A stretch of DNA of 64,000 nt from assembly GCA_947496705.1 (NCBI GenBank), contig CANMDW010000001.1:372001-436000 (forward strand), written 5' to 3'. The notes beneath the pieces were generated by a model. That model saw only the letters and a program-made list of their open reading frames with translations, did not search any database and was not told where the DNA came from. The translations under genes and the position numbers were made by a program. Positions 51,515-60,730 of this stretch are shown here, one piece after another. Numbering within the stretch: the first letter of the stretch is position 1; each line of letters begins with the position of its first letter. This DNA is from an uncultured Aquimarina sp. Lineage in GTDB: Bacteria > Bacteroidota > Bacteroidia > Flavobacteriales > Flavobacteriaceae.

Positions 51515-52488
51515 TATTCAATGGATTTTATGGCTTCTATAAGCCGTAATGCTTCTTTATTATCTGTAAACATATCCTCAATTCCTTTCGTTTTGCCTGC
51601 AAAAGGTTTTTTATCAGGATAACTCACTTCTACTCCCGCTTCTTTAATGGTTTTTAAAGAAATCTCTTCGGCTTCTGCCCATACTTTACGTTGAAAAACA
51701 GCCGATTCATTTGCGGCTTCCTGAAGCCATTTTTGTTCTTGAGGAGTCAAACGGTTCCAGCTCTCTGTTCCGATGAGTAAAATATCAGGAACAGAAGTAT
51801 GTTCATCGAGACTGAAATATTTACAGACCTCATAATGCTTTGACGAATAAAAACTTGGTAAATTATTTTCGGCACCATCTACCACACCTTGTTGCAATGC
51901 AGTATATAGCTCTCCCCAGGAAATCGGCGTAGGTGATCCTCCCAACTCCCGAACCATCGCTACGGCCATATTACTTTTTTGAACCCTGATTTTTAACCCT
52001 TTAAGATCTTCTGGCGAATTGACGGGTTTTTCTTTGGTATAAAAACTTCTGCTTCCGGCATCATAAAAACATAGTCCTCTAAGTCGAAACGGTTCTCCTT
52101 TTAACAAGAACTCTCTTCCTACCTGACTATCATATAGATTATGAACATGTGATCTGTCCCTAAAAATATAGGGGATACTGAATATTTTATAATCGGTCAC
52201 AAAATTTTCTAATACTGCAGCAGATACTTTTGTAATATCCAGGCTTCCGATTTGTAACAATTCTAAACATTCGCGTTCGGCTCCTAATTGCCCGCTTGGA
52301 TAGATCTTAACAGTAAGTTTTCCTCCTGATTTTTCTTCCAGTTTTTCTCCTAGATGTACCATGGCATTATGCACAGGATGAGCTGTATCAAGACCGTGTG
52401 CCAGTCTTAATACTTTTTGTGTATTTCCCTGTTTGCATGATGAAAGGAAAAACAAGCTGATCGCGAATAATAGATGTCTAATTTTCAA
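51514..52488 (-). CDS. dctP: TRAP transporter substrate-binding protein DctP (lipoprotein)
   Basis: 324 residues. Signal with lipobox LSSC (Cys18), so a membrane-tethered binding protein where most Gram-negative DctP proteins are soluble. Marks: VLRLAHGLDTAHPVHNAM, SGQLGAERECLELLQIGSLDI, and LKGLKIRVQKSNMAVAMVRELGGSPTPISWGELYTALQQGVVDGAE with the Arg that grips the substrate carboxylate. Uronate-binding members share this pattern. Overlaps eda by 11 bases. Confidence 0.92.
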   Translation of the reverse strand: MKIRHLLFAISLFFLSSCKQGNTQKVLRLAHGLDTAHPVHNAMVHLGEKLEEKSGGKLTVKIYPSGQLGAERECLELLQIGSLDITKVSAAVLENFVTDYKIFSIPYIFRDRSHVHNLYDSQVGREFLLKGEPFRLRGLCFYDAGSRSFYTKEKPVNSPEDLKGLKIRVQKSNMAVAMVRELGGSPTPISWGELYTALQQGVVDGAENNLPSFYSSKHYEVCKYFSLDEHTSVPDILLIGTESWNRLTPQEQKWLQEAANESAVFQRKVWAEAEEISLKTIKEAGVEVSYPDKKPFAGKTKGIEDMFTDNKEALRLIEAIKSIE

Positions 52489-53161
52489 TGGATTGTTTCA
52501 ATTGTTTTATGATAGAAAGTGCTTCTTTGATATTGTTTGTGAGTGCTGCAAAGTTTTTTGATGCGATCAACTCTTTTGTAAACAGTTGTGATCCCATTCC
52601 CACACAATGTACCCCGGCTTCAAACCATCCTTCGAGATTCTCTCTGGTAGGTTTTACTCCCCCTGTTGGCATAATGTTGGTCCATGGGAAAGGCCCCCTC
52701 ACAGCTTTTACAAATGCCGGGCCGCCTACTTGCGAACCAGGGAAAATTTTAACTACTTCGGCACCAAGCTCTTCGGCATAGGATATTTCGGTTAGTGATC
52801 CACATCCGGGAGACCAGGCTACTTTTCTGCGATTGCATACTTTTGCCATATCGGGGTTTAATACCGGAGAGACGATAAAATTTGCCCCCAACTGTAAATA
52901 AAGTGAAGTAGTTCCTGCATCTATCACCGAGCCTATTCCCAGGATCATTTCCGGGGCCTCAATTGCTGCCCATTTATTGAGTTCACCAAAAATCTCGTGA
53001 GCATACTCCCCTCTGTTGGTAAATTCAAATACCCGAACGCCTCCATCATAAGCTGCTTTAACTACCTGCTTACAGGTATCCAGATCTTTATGATAAAAAA
53101 CAGGAATCAATCCTGTTTCTTTCATTTTTAACGCTACCTCAATTCTGGAAAATCGTGCCAT
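52478..53161 (-). CDS. eda: KDPG (2-keto-3-deoxy-6-phosphogluconate) aldolase
   Basis: 227 residues. It cleaves KDPG to pyruvate and glyceraldehyde-3-phosphate. Marks: GLIPVFYHKDLDTCKQVVKAAYDGGVRVFEFTNRG with the catalytic Glu, FIVSPVLNPDMAKVCNRR, and VVKIFPGSQVGGPAFVKAVRGPFP with the Schiff-base Lys. Class I type. Sits between kdgK and the TRAP genes in one minus-strand operon, so uptake and catabolism are expressed together. Confidence 0.94.
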   Translation of the reverse strand: MARFSRIEVALKMKETGLIPVFYHKDLDTCKQVVKAAYDGGVRVFEFTNRGEYAHEIFGELNKWAAIEAPEMILGIGSVIDAGTTSLYLQLGANFIVSPVLNPDMAKVCNRRKVAWSPGCGSLTEISYAEELGAEVVKIFPGSQVGGPAFVKAVRGPFPWTNIMPTGGVKPTRENLEGWFEAGVHCVGMGSQLFTKELIASKNFAALTNNIKEALSIIKQLKQSIEN

Positions 53162-53205
53162 CTTACTAATATAATACTTTTATTATCACAAAATTATCTT
53201 TCTTC

Positions 53206-54243
53206 TTATCGGGCAACCCTTCCGGATGCATCGCCACTCATCAGCTTTTCTACCTCATCTACCATTACCTGATTTGCATCTCCTTTAATAGTATGCTTCA
53301 AACAAGAGGCCGCCACTGCAAAATCCAATGCCTTTTGATCATCGCCTTCATAGGTAAGCAACCCATAAACCAATCCCCCCATAAACGAGTCACCGCCACC
53401 TACACGATCTACTATATCTGTAATTTGATAGGTCGTTGATTCATACAGTGTGTTTCCATCATATAAAACCCCGGCCCAGCTGTTATGTGAAGCACTGATC
53501 GATCCTCTTAAGGTCGTAATTACTTTTTTGGCTTTCGGAAATTTTTTCATCATCTGCTTGCAGACAGATTCAAATGCTTTGGTACTCACCGAGTGGCCCT
53601 GAGTGACATCTACTCCTTCGGGATGAACACCAAAATGTTTTTCGGCATCTTCTTCATTACCCAAAATAATATCACAATGCGCTACAAGTGGAGTCATTAT
53701 TGTCTCTGGCTCAACTCCATATTTCCATAGTTTTTTTCGATAATTGAGGTCTGTAGAAATGGTAATTCCCATTCGGCTGGCTACCTCACAAGCTTCAAGG
53801 CAGGCATCTGCCGCACCTTGTGAAATTGCAGGGGTAATTCCCGTCCAGTGAAACCATTGGGCATCTTTAAATACCTCTTCCCAATCGATCATTCCCTTTT
53901 CAATCTGTGACATGGCAGAATAAGCACGGTCGTACACCACTTTACTGCCTCTGGCTACTGCTCCTGTTTCTAAAAAATAGATCCCAAGTCGTTCGCCTCC
54001 CCATATGATATTATCGACGTTAACACCACGCTTACGCATTTCCATCATAGCACATTGTCCAAGATCGTTTTCTGGTAAACGTGTCACAAAATCAACCGGT
54101 AAACCATAGTTGGCTAAAGAGACAGCAACATTGGACTCCCCACCGCCATAAATTACATCAAATGAATTGGTTTGTGAAAATCTTAAAAATCCCGGAGGAG
54201 CCAATCGCATCATGATTTCCCCAAAGGTTACTACTTTTTTCAT
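53206..54243 (-). CDS. kdgK: 2-dehydro-3-deoxygluconokinase (KDG kinase)
   Basis: 345 residues, PfkB family. It phosphorylates KDG to KDPG. Marks: VVTFGEIMMRLAPPGFLRFSQ, YGGGESNVAVSLANYGLPVDFVTRLPENDLGQ, STDLNYRKKLW and the anion-hole DRVGGGDSFMGG with the catalytic Asp. First gene of the minus-strand operon, divergent from uxaA across a gap holding a LacI-type operator. Confidence 0.93.
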   Translation of the reverse strand: MKKVVTFGEIMMRLAPPGFLRFSQTNSFDVIYGGGESNVAVSLANYGLPVDFVTRLPENDLGQCAMMEMRKRGVNVDNIIWGGERLGIYFLETGAVARGSKVVYDRAYSAMSQIEKGMIDWEEVFKDAQWFHWTGITPAISQGAADACLEACEVASRMGITISTDLNYRKKLWKYGVEPETIMTPLVAHCDIILGNEEDAEKHFGVHPEGVDVTQGHSVSTKAFESVCKQMMKKFPKAKKVITTLRGSISASHNSWAGVLYDGNTLYESTTYQITDIVDRVGGGDSFMGGLVYGLLTYEGDDQKALDFAVAASCLKHTIKGDANQVMVDEVEKLMSGDASGRVAR

Positions 54244-54553
54244 TCGTTTAAATTTCTTAATGTTCGTTTTTATGCTTTAAACTCGTCTTCACTTTATGTT
54301 TAAATCACTTCTATGTATGGGTTATAGCAACAATACTATTTGTCCTAATCCTTGAGGTTACTTTAAAGAGACAAAAATAGTATCACTTTCTAATTACTAA
54401 TCGATATGTTTTTTGTTATTTTTCTTAATTGATTACTAAAATTCCTTATTATTTATAGAGTACTTCATAAATTATCAATTGAAATAAACAATATTATCAC
54501 AAAATTATGTACCTTGTGCAATCGATTGCGCAATATAGTAATTTTAATTTAGA
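54244..54553. promoter_or_regulatory. Divergent control region of the uronate operons
   Basis: 310 bases with no gene, very AT-rich. It separates kdgK (minus) from uxaA (plus). The operator-like palindrome at 54515-54532 lies next to uxaA. A half-site CTAATCGAT occurs at about 54398-54406. No clear TAnnTTTG for kdgK was found. Confidence 0.6.
54515..54532. promoter_or_regulatory. LacI-family-type operator before uxaA
   Basis: TGTGCAATCGATTGCGCA, a perfect 12-bp palindrome GCAATCGATTGC extended to 18 bp with one mismatch. A central CG and this length are the hallmark of LacI/GalR-type operators. It lies about 22 bases before the uxaA ATG, overlapping or just after a TTG (54514-54516), so a bound repressor would block transcription. 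The regulator gene is not in the window. Confidence 0.7.
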
Positions 54554-56197
54554 ATGAACCATAAAATTTTAAAAATACACCCAAAGGATAATGTCTTTGT
54601 TGCACTTACTCCTCTCAAAAAAGGAGAAACGGCAGACTGCGAAGGGACAAAAATTCTGATAACAGAAGCGGTGCAGGCAAAGCATAAGTTTGCCCGGCAT
54701 GATCTATCTGCAGGTGATGAAATTATTATGTATGGCAACCTGGTCGGAAAAGCGAATACATCCATTAAAAAAGGAGCTGTTCTTACCATCAAAAACGTTA
54801 CACATCAAACCAGTTCATTTTCAGAAAAGCAAATAACACTGAATTGGAAAGCTCCGGATGTTTCAAAATGGACAAATAAAACCTTTATGGGGTATTATCG
54901 TAAAGATGGACAGGTAGGTACCGCAAATTATTGGTTAGTAATCCCATTGGTTTTTTGTGAAAACCGAAATGTAGAGATCATGAAGCAAGCCTTTCTGGAA
55001 GAACTCGGTTTTGCCCAATCCAATAAATATAAAGATTATGTATGCCAGATGGTAGCCTTATATCGGCAAGGCAGGGAAAATGATATCAAAGATCTTGATA
55101 TATCTACAGAAATTACCGAACCACAACCTTTGTTTGAGAATGTAGATGGTATTCAATTTTTAACACATCAGGGAGGGTGTGGTGGCATCCGCCAGGATTC
55201 AGAGATGCTTTGTGCTTTAATTGCCGGGTATCTTCATAATCCAAATGTAGCCGGAGCAACTATTCTTAGTTTAGGATGTCAGAATGCTCAAGTTTCTATT
55301 CTGAAAGAGAAACTCAATACACTACATTCCTCTTTTAAAAAACCGTTGTATATCTTAGAACAACAACAGGAAGGCACCGAGCAGCAACTAGTAACCCAGG
55401 CCATTCAAAAAACATTTGTCGGGTTAACAGAAATCAATAAAACAGAACGAAAACCAGCCCCATTATGCGCATTGACTTTAGGTTTGGAGTGTGGGGGTTC
55501 TGATGGGTTTTCTGGTATATCGGCAAATCCCGCCGTTGGAAAAACCTCTGATCTTATCGTTGCACTGGGTGGAAAAGCCATGCTTGCAGAATTTCCTGAA
55601 CTTTGCGGAGTAGAGCAAGAACTTATTAACAGATGTACAAATGAGGGGATTGCCAATAAATTTATGAAGCTAATGCATTCTTATGCAGCCTCTGCAGAAG
55701 CTGTAGGATCGGGCTTTGATATGAACCCCAGCCCGGGAAATATTAAAGACGGATTGATCACCGATGCCATGAAAAGCGCTGGGGCAGCCAAAAAAGGAGG
55801 CACATCTCCTGTGGTTGATGTATTAGATTATGCAGAATATGCTACCAAACCCGGTCTCAATTTATTGTGCACCCCGGGAAACGATGTAGAAAGCACTACG
55901 GCGCTTGCAGGATCAGGCGCCAATATCATACTGTTTACCACCGGTTTAGGAACGCCCACCGGCAACCCGATTGCTCCGGTGATTAAAATTTCCTCCAATT
56001 CGGACCTGGCAAAGCGAATGCCCGATATTATTGACTTTGATGCCGGAGCTATTATTAGCGGAACATCGACTATTGAAGAAGCAGGAGAAACCCTTTTGGA
56101 TTTTATCATTGATGTAGCCAGTGGTCGTATTAAAACCAAGGCCCGGCAACTTGGTCAGGATGATTTTATCCCATGGAAACGAGGCGTAAGTTTATAA
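54554..56197 (+). CDS. uxaA: Altronate dehydratase
   Basis: 547 residues. It turns D-altronate into KDG in the galacturonate route. N-terminal SAF domain (1-90, ILKIHPKDNVFVALTPLKKGE), then the catalytic domain: FMGYYRKDGQVGTANYWLVIP, THQGGCGGIRQDSEMLCAL, LGLECGGSDGFSGISANPAVG and IKISSNSDLAKRMPDIIDFDAG. Iron-dependent lyase by family. First gene of the plus-strand uronate arm. The preceding tagaturonate reductase (uxaB) is not in the window. Confidence 0.94.
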   Translation: MNHKILKIHPKDNVFVALTPLKKGETADCEGTKILITEAVQAKHKFARHDLSAGDEIIMYGNLVGKANTSIKKGAVLTIKNVTHQTSSFSEKQITLNWKAPDVSKWTNKTFMGYYRKDGQVGTANYWLVIPLVFCENRNVEIMKQAFLEELGFAQSNKYKDYVCQMVALYRQGRENDIKDLDISTEITEPQPLFENVDGIQFLTHQGGCGGIRQDSEMLCALIAGYLHNPNVAGATILSLGCQNAQVSILKEKLNTLHSSFKKPLYILEQQQEGTEQQLVTQAIQKTFVGLTEINKTERKPAPLCALTLGLECGGSDGFSGISANPAVGKTSDLIVALGGKAMLAEFPELCGVEQELINRCTNEGIANKFMKLMHSYAASAEAVGSGFDMNPSPGNIKDGLITDAMKSAGAAKKGGTSPVVDVLDYAEYATKPGLNLLCTPGNDVESTTALAGSGANIILFTTGLGTPTGNPIAPVIKISSNSDLAKRMPDIIDFDAGAIISGTSTIEEAGETLLDFIIDVASGRIKTKARQLGQDDFIPWKRGVSL

Positions 56198-56252
56198 AGT
56201 TTCGGTAGTACAGAAAGAAATTATGTAAGAATGTGAATTTAAAAAAAAGTAT

Positions 56253-57068
56253 ATGTCAAAATTATTTTCAATTAAAAACAAAGTAGTTGTAATAACAGGT
56301 GGTGCCGGGGTTTTAGGAACTATCATTTCAAAATATCTCGCCAGTGAGGGAGCCCATGTAGGGATAGTCGACAGACGGCTGGAAAGTGCAGAAAATCTCG
56401 CCAATATCATAAAAGCAGAAGGAAACCAGGCTTTTGCTTTAGAAGCAGATGTAACCTCTGAAGCATCTCTTGAAGCAGCTATGAAAAGTTTTAAAACTAA
56501 ATTTGACAAACTGGACATCCTTATCAATGCAGCTGGCGGGAATATGCAAGGAGCTATCATAACCCCCGATCAAACATTGGCAGATACAGACGTAGAGCAG
56601 TTAAAAAAGGTAATGGAGCTTAATTATTTGGGTAGTTTTTTGCCTACAAAGATTTTTTTACCTCTTTTTTTGGGGGATAAAAAAGGAAGTATTATTAATA
56701 TTTCTTCTATGTCTGCTTCCCGTCCGTTAACAAGGGTAATGGGGTACTCGTCTGCCAAAGCCGCAATCGATAACCTCACCAAGTGGTTGTCTGTAGAGTT
56801 TAACCATAAATATGGCGAAGGTATTCGTGTGAATGCCGTTGCTCCCGGGTTCTTTTTAACTAAACAGAATGAAACATTATTAACCAACCAGGATGGCTCA
56901 TTCACAAAAAGAGGAAAACAGATCATAGAAAGCACCCCCATGGGACGTTTTGGTGAGCCCGATGAGTTACTTGGGGCCATGCATTGGCTGTGTAGTGATG
57001 CATCAAAATTTGTGACAGGAACCATCATACCCATAGATGGCGGTTTCAGTGCCTATGCTGGAGTATAA
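56253..57068 (+). CDS. SDR oxidoreductase, D-mannonate oxidoreductase (UxuB)-like
   Basis: 271 residues, classical SDR. Marks: [28 protein letters not shown] (cofactor site), [39 protein letters not shown] with the Ser/Tyr/Lys triad, and [16 protein letters not shown]. Placed between altronate and mannonate dehydratase genes, it most likely reduces fructuronate to mannonate, as the B. subtilis YjmF-type enzyme does. It could instead reduce another keto-sugar acid. 55 bases after uxaA. Confidence 0.82.
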   Translation: MSKLFSIKNKVVVITGGAGVLGTIISKYLASEGAHVGIVDRRLESAENLANIIKAEGNQAFALEADVTSEASLEAAMKSFKTKFDKLDILINAAGGNMQGAIITPDQTLADTDVEQLKKVMELNYLGSFLPTKIFLPLFLGDKKGSIINISSMSASRPLTRVMGYSSAKAAIDNLTKWLSVEFNHKYGEGIRVNAVAPGFFLTKQNETLLTNQDGSFTKRGKQIIESTPMGRFGEPDELLGAMHWLCSDASKFVTGTIIPIDGGFSAYAGV

Positions 57069-57106
57069 ATGCAGACCTGACAAATCTTATTAATAATTTA
57101 ATTAAA

Positions 57107-58276
57107 ATGATACATTTAGAACAAACCATGAGATGGTACGGCCCCGAGGATCCGGTAAGCCTCTCCGATATAAGACAAGCTGGCGCCACTGGTATTGTGA
57201 GTGCCCTGCACCATATCCCGAACGGCGAAGTATGGACGCGGGAAGAAATTGCCAAGCGCAAAGCTATGATAGAAAATGCCGGACTGCAATGGTCTGTCGT
57301 AGAGAGTGTGCCCGTGCATGAACATATTAAAACCCGTACCGGTAACTTTGAGCACTATATAACCGTTTATAAGGAATGCATACGTAATCTTGCGGCCGAA
57401 GGTATCAAAACCATTTGTTATAATTTTATGCCTGTGCTCGACTGGACACGCACTAATTTAGCGTACGAGCTTCCTAACGGGGCACGGGCCCTGAGATTTG
57501 AAATGGCGGCTTTAGTAGCTTTTGATATCCATATATTAAAACGCCCTGATGCCGAAAAAGAATATCCCGCCGAACAATTAGCAGCAGGAAAAGCAAAATT
57601 TGAAGAGATGGACGCTTCCGCGAAAGCGCAACTCACCAAAACCATTATTGCAGGCCTCCCGGGCGCAGAAGAAGGATATACCGTAACACAGTTTCAGCAA
57701 CAATTGGACACCTATACCGGTATCGATCATACCAAACTGGCAAACCATCTAAAGCTTTTCCTCGATACTATTATTCCTGTTTGCGAAGAAACCGGTGTGG
57801 TTATGGCGATACATCCCGATGACCCGCCATTTCCGATTTTTGGCCTGCCACGTGTGGTGAGCACGGCCACAGATATACGCAGGATTTTCACCGAAACAAA
57901 CAGCCCAAATAATGGAGTAACCTTCTGTACAGGTTCTTTTGGTGTACGTGCAGATAATAATTTGCCAGCCATGATCAAAGAATTTGCTCACCGTATTCAC
58001 TTTATCCACCTTCGGGCCACATTGAGCGATGCACAGGGGAATTTCCATGAGGCAAATCATTTGGATGGTGACGTACCTATGTATGAAGTGATGAAAGCAC
58101 TGGTACATATGCAGCAAAATAAACCCAATCGTATCCCGATGCGCCCAGACCACGGCCACCAGATGCTGGATGATTTACATAAAAAGACAAACCCTGGTTA
58201 TACGGGGATTGGTCGTCTAAAGGGTCTGGCAGAACTAAGAGGCCTCGAATTCGGGATCATTAGTGGAATAAAATAA
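57107..58276 (+). CDS. uxuA: Mannonate dehydratase
   Basis: 389 residues. It dehydrates D-mannonate to KDG. Marks: [73 protein letters not shown] and [31 protein letters not shown] with the metal-binding His/Asp/Cys set. DNA here is visibly GC-richer than in the SDR gene before it. A variant of the GCTTTCGCGAAAGC palindrome at 57613-57628 writes D-A-S-A-K-A. Five bases separate it from the next gene. Confidence 0.94.
   Translation: MIHLEQTMRWYGPEDPVSLSDIRQAGATGIVSALHHIPNGEVWTREEIAKRKAMIENAGLQWSVVESVPVHEHIKTRTGNFEHYITVYKECIRNLAAEGIKTICYNFMPVLDWTRTNLAYELPNGARALRFEMAALVAFDIHILKRPDAEKEYPAEQLAAGKAKFEEMDASAKAQLTKTIIAGLPGAEEGYTVTQFQQQLDTYTGIDHTKLANHLKLFLDTIIPVCEETGVVMAIHPDDPPFPIFGLPRVVSTATDIRRIFTETNSPNNGVTFCTGSFGVRADNNLPAMIKEFAHRIHFIHLRATLSDAQGNFHEANHLDGDVPMYEVMKALVHMQQNKPNRIPMRPDHGHQMLDDLHKKTNPGYTGIGRLKGLAELRGLEFGIISGIK
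57613..57628. repeat. HIP-like palindrome in uxuA
   Basis: CGCTTCCGCGAAAGCG, one base off a perfect palindrome; read as A-S-A-K-A in frame. Same unit as at 58929, 60132 and 62087. Confidence 0.75.
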
Positions 58277-58280
58277 TCAT

Positions 58281-58865
58281 ATGAATATTAGAACACTTAT
58301 ATCATCTATCGCCTTTGGTGTTGTATTGATGTCCTGCCAACAGGAGCAAATACTGAAACCAGTGACGGTACAAGAGTTTTCTGAATTTATAAAAACCACT
58401 AATTATGTAACCGATGCCGAAAAGTTTGGTTGGTCTATTGTGCAACAAACGGTGTATGATTTTAAAACGGTACCCAATGCCACCTGGCGAAAACCTGATG
58501 CTATACATGCCGCCAAACCCGAAAACCCGGTTACCCAGGTAAGTTATAATGATGCTATTGCTTACTGTAATTGGGCCAAAGTCGAGTTACCCACATACGA
58601 CAGCTATTGGCAAATAGCCCAAAAGGATGAACGGCGTATTAATGTGTTTTATGACAGCATACTACCTCCCGAAACGGTGAACCTTATTGGTAATGTATGG
58701 GAGATTACTGAACCCGATGCAGAAAACCAGATTCGCCTTGCCGGAGGTTCTTATCTATGTAATAAAAACACCTGTGATGGTACCAACCGCCAACGCGAGC
58801 TTATTGTAGACCCTATGACCGGCAATATACATGTAAGCTTTGCAGTACTGGTTGATAAGCCATAA
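58281..58865 (+). CDS. Short formylglycine-generating-enzyme-like (SUMF1/FGE) lipoprotein
   Basis: 194 residues, against about 280-370 for known FGE enzymes. A lipoprotein signal ends LMSC (Cys19). The FGE-sulfatase fold is present but trimmed: VTVQEFSEFIKTTNYVTDAEKFGWSIV, NPVTQVSYNDAIAYCNWAKVELPTYDSYWQIAQ, then a jump of about 80 residues to LIGNVWEITEP and AGGSYLCNKNTC. Cys160 and Cys165 have the spacing (C-x4-C) of the catalytic pair in human FGE (Cys336/Cys341). It lies 21 bases before a Cys-type sulfatase. It may mature that sulfatase in the periplasm, or be a non-catalytic sugar-binding relative. Confidence 0.8.
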   Translation: MNIRTLISSIAFGVVLMSCQQEQILKPVTVQEFSEFIKTTNYVTDAEKFGWSIVQQTVYDFKTVPNATWRKPDAIHAAKPENPVTQVSYNDAIAYCNWAKVELPTYDSYWQIAQKDERRINVFYDSILPPETVNLIGNVWEITEPDAENQIRLAGGSYLCNKNTCDGTNRQRELIVDPMTGNIHVSFAVLVDKP

Positions 58866-58886
58866 CTATCGACAAGCCAAAACATC

Positions 58887-60728
58887 ATGAAAATAGTATT
58901 CAAAATAGTAAGTATCTGTTGTATTCTTGCTTTCGCGAAAGCGTGTAAAAAAGCCCCTGAAGAAGTCATAGAACCAAATAACAAACCCAACATTCTCTGG
59001 ATCGTAAGTGAAGATAACAGCCCCTGGCTTGGGTGTTATGGTGATAGCATTGCCACCACTCCTAATCTAGATAAATTAGCTTCAGAAAGTATCCTTTTTA
59101 CCAATGCCTATAGCAATGCCCCCGTTTGTGCCCCTTCGCGAAATACCTTGATCACCGGAATATTTTCTCCGGCTATGGGTACACAACATATGCGCTCTGC
59201 TTATAAAATTCCCGACAGCATTCAATGGTATCCAAAATATTTGAAAGAGGCAGGGTATTATACTACCAATAACTCGAAGAAGGACTATAATACGTCTGAC
59301 AAGCCTGAGGTGTGGAATGAGAGTAGCAAAACAGCAACATATAGAAACCGAAAAGAAGGACAGCCTTTTTTCCATATCCAAAACCTGATGACATCGCATG
59401 AGAGCCGTCTGCATCGTGATAGTGTTCCGCGATATCATAAGCCCGGGGATGTGAAGCTGTACCCATACCACCCGGATACACCAGAAATGCGAAGCGACTA
59501 TGCGGTGTATTATGATCGCTTACAAGATGTAGATACCGAAATTGGTAAGATTTTACACCATCTGGAAAAAGAAGGCCTTGCCGAAAATACCATTGTTTTC
59601 TACTACAGTGATCACGGTGGCCCGGTAGCGGGTACCAAACGCTTTGCTACGCAACAAGGGCTACATGTTCCGCTAATCGTCAGGATTCCCGAAAAATTCA
59701 AGCATTTGACCCAATACAAGCCTGGTACTAAAGTGACCCGACCAGTAGGATTTATCGACTTTCCTCCAACGTTGATAAAGCTTATTGGAGCAGATATCCC
59801 CGAGCAATTTCAGGGCAAACCCTTTCTTCGCCCGGAAAATGAGGACAATTTGGTTTTCGGCTTCGCCGGAAGAATGGATGAGCGTATCAATATGGTACGC
59901 ACAGTTACCGACGGGAAATACCGATATACAAGAAACTATATGCCATATAGACCTTATGGGCAACCTGTACAATTTCTATGGAAAGCCAAAGGCATGCAAA
60001 GCTGGCATCAGACATACCTAAATGGAAAAACCAATGAAGCACAAGCTGCTTTCTTTGAAGCACGCCCCGCCGAAGAGCTGTATGATATCCAAAAAGATCC
60101 CTATCAATTACACAATCTTGCCAACAATATTGCTTTCGCGAAAGCAAAACAAGAACTATCTCAGCAACTCACCCAATGGCAAATCCAAAATCGTGATGCG
60201 GGATTTATCCCGGAAGCCATGTTACAGGAACTGGATACCAAAGGAACTATTTACGATTATACCCATAGTGATGCCTATCCTATTGAAGAAATTATGGCAC
60301 TTGCCCAAGCTGCAGGATCTGGTAATCAGGAACACTTTTCCAGGTTTTTGGAAGCATTAAAAAGCAACCACCCGGTAAAACAATATTGGGGATCGATCGG
60401 TTTACTTCATCTTAAAGAAAACGCAGAACCGGCTGTATCTGATATGAAACAAATCATTTTTAAAGCTACTCCTTTTACGGGAATTGTATTGGCAGAGACG
60501 TTATATGGATTAGACGAGAAGAAATATGCCTTCGAGTATCTGTTACATGCTTTGGACCACGAACAATTGATGGTGCGTGTGCAGGCACTTAATGCTTTGG
60601 ATGCGATGACCGGTATACCCAATGTTTTTACACCCAAATTCAAGGAATTGGCAAATAAAATTCAGGGACGTAAACGCCCGTATGATGCTCGTCTTGCTAA
60701 CTATTTAATGACTAAAATTGACGTGTAG
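58887..60728 (+). CDS. Cys-type sulfatase (family S1)
   Basis: 613 residues. An N-terminal signal reaches Cys20 (AFAKAC), a poor lipobox. The sulfatase opening NKPNILWIVSEDNSPWLGCYGD gives the metal Asp-Asn pair, and VCAPSRNTLITG (Cys81) is the C-x-P-S-R motif whose Cys becomes formylglycine. YYSDHGGPVAGTKRFATQQGLHVPLIVRIP is the second metal and active-site stretch. The last ~130 residues look helical-repeat-like (HEAT-type). It removes sulfate esters from a polysaccharide; the substrate is not fixed. Palindrome-coded A-F-A-K-A occurs twice (58929, 60132). Confidence 0.92.
   Translation: MKIVFKIVSICCILAFAKACKKAPEEVIEPNNKPNILWIVSEDNSPWLGCYGDSIATTPNLDKLASESILFTNAYSNAPVCAPSRNTLITGIFSPAMGTQHMRSAYKIPDSIQWYPKYLKEAGYYTTNNSKKDYNTSDKPEVWNESSKTATYRNRKEGQPFFHIQNLMTSHESRLHRDSVPRYHKPGDVKLYPYHPDTPEMRSDYAVYYDRLQDVDTEIGKILHHLEKEGLAENTIVFYYSDHGGPVAGTKRFATQQGLHVPLIVRIPEKFKHLTQYKPGTKVTRPVGFIDFPPTLIKLIGADIPEQFQGKPFLRPENEDNLVFGFAGRMDERINMVRTVTDGKYRYTRNYMPYRPYGQPVQFLWKAKGMQSWHQTYLNGKTNEAQAAFFEARPAEELYDIQKDPYQLHNLANNIAFAKAKQELSQQLTQWQIQNRDAGFIPEAMLQELDTKGTIYDYTHSDAYPIEEIMALAQAAGSGNQEHFSRFLEALKSNHPVKQYWGSIGLLHLKENAEPAVSDMKQIIFKATPFTGIVLAETLYGLDEKKYAFEYLLHALDHEQLMVRVQALNALDAMTGIPNVFTPKFKELANKIQGRKRPYDARLANYLMTKIDV
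58929..58942. repeat. GCTTTCGCGAAAGC palindrome in the sulfatase signal peptide
   Basis: Perfect 14-bp palindrome read as A-F-A-K-A; it lies at the lipobox, so the residues just before Cys20 come from the repeat. Confidence 0.85.
60132..60145. repeat. GCTTTCGCGAAAGC palindrome in the sulfatase C-terminal part
   Basis: Second perfect copy in the same gene, same reading frame (A-F-A-K-A). Confidence 0.85.
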
Positions 60729-60730
60729 CC

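Noticed and set aside
57107..57321. Small open frames in other frames of uxuA
   Set aside because: Explained by GC-richer composition of uxuA; no support as genes.
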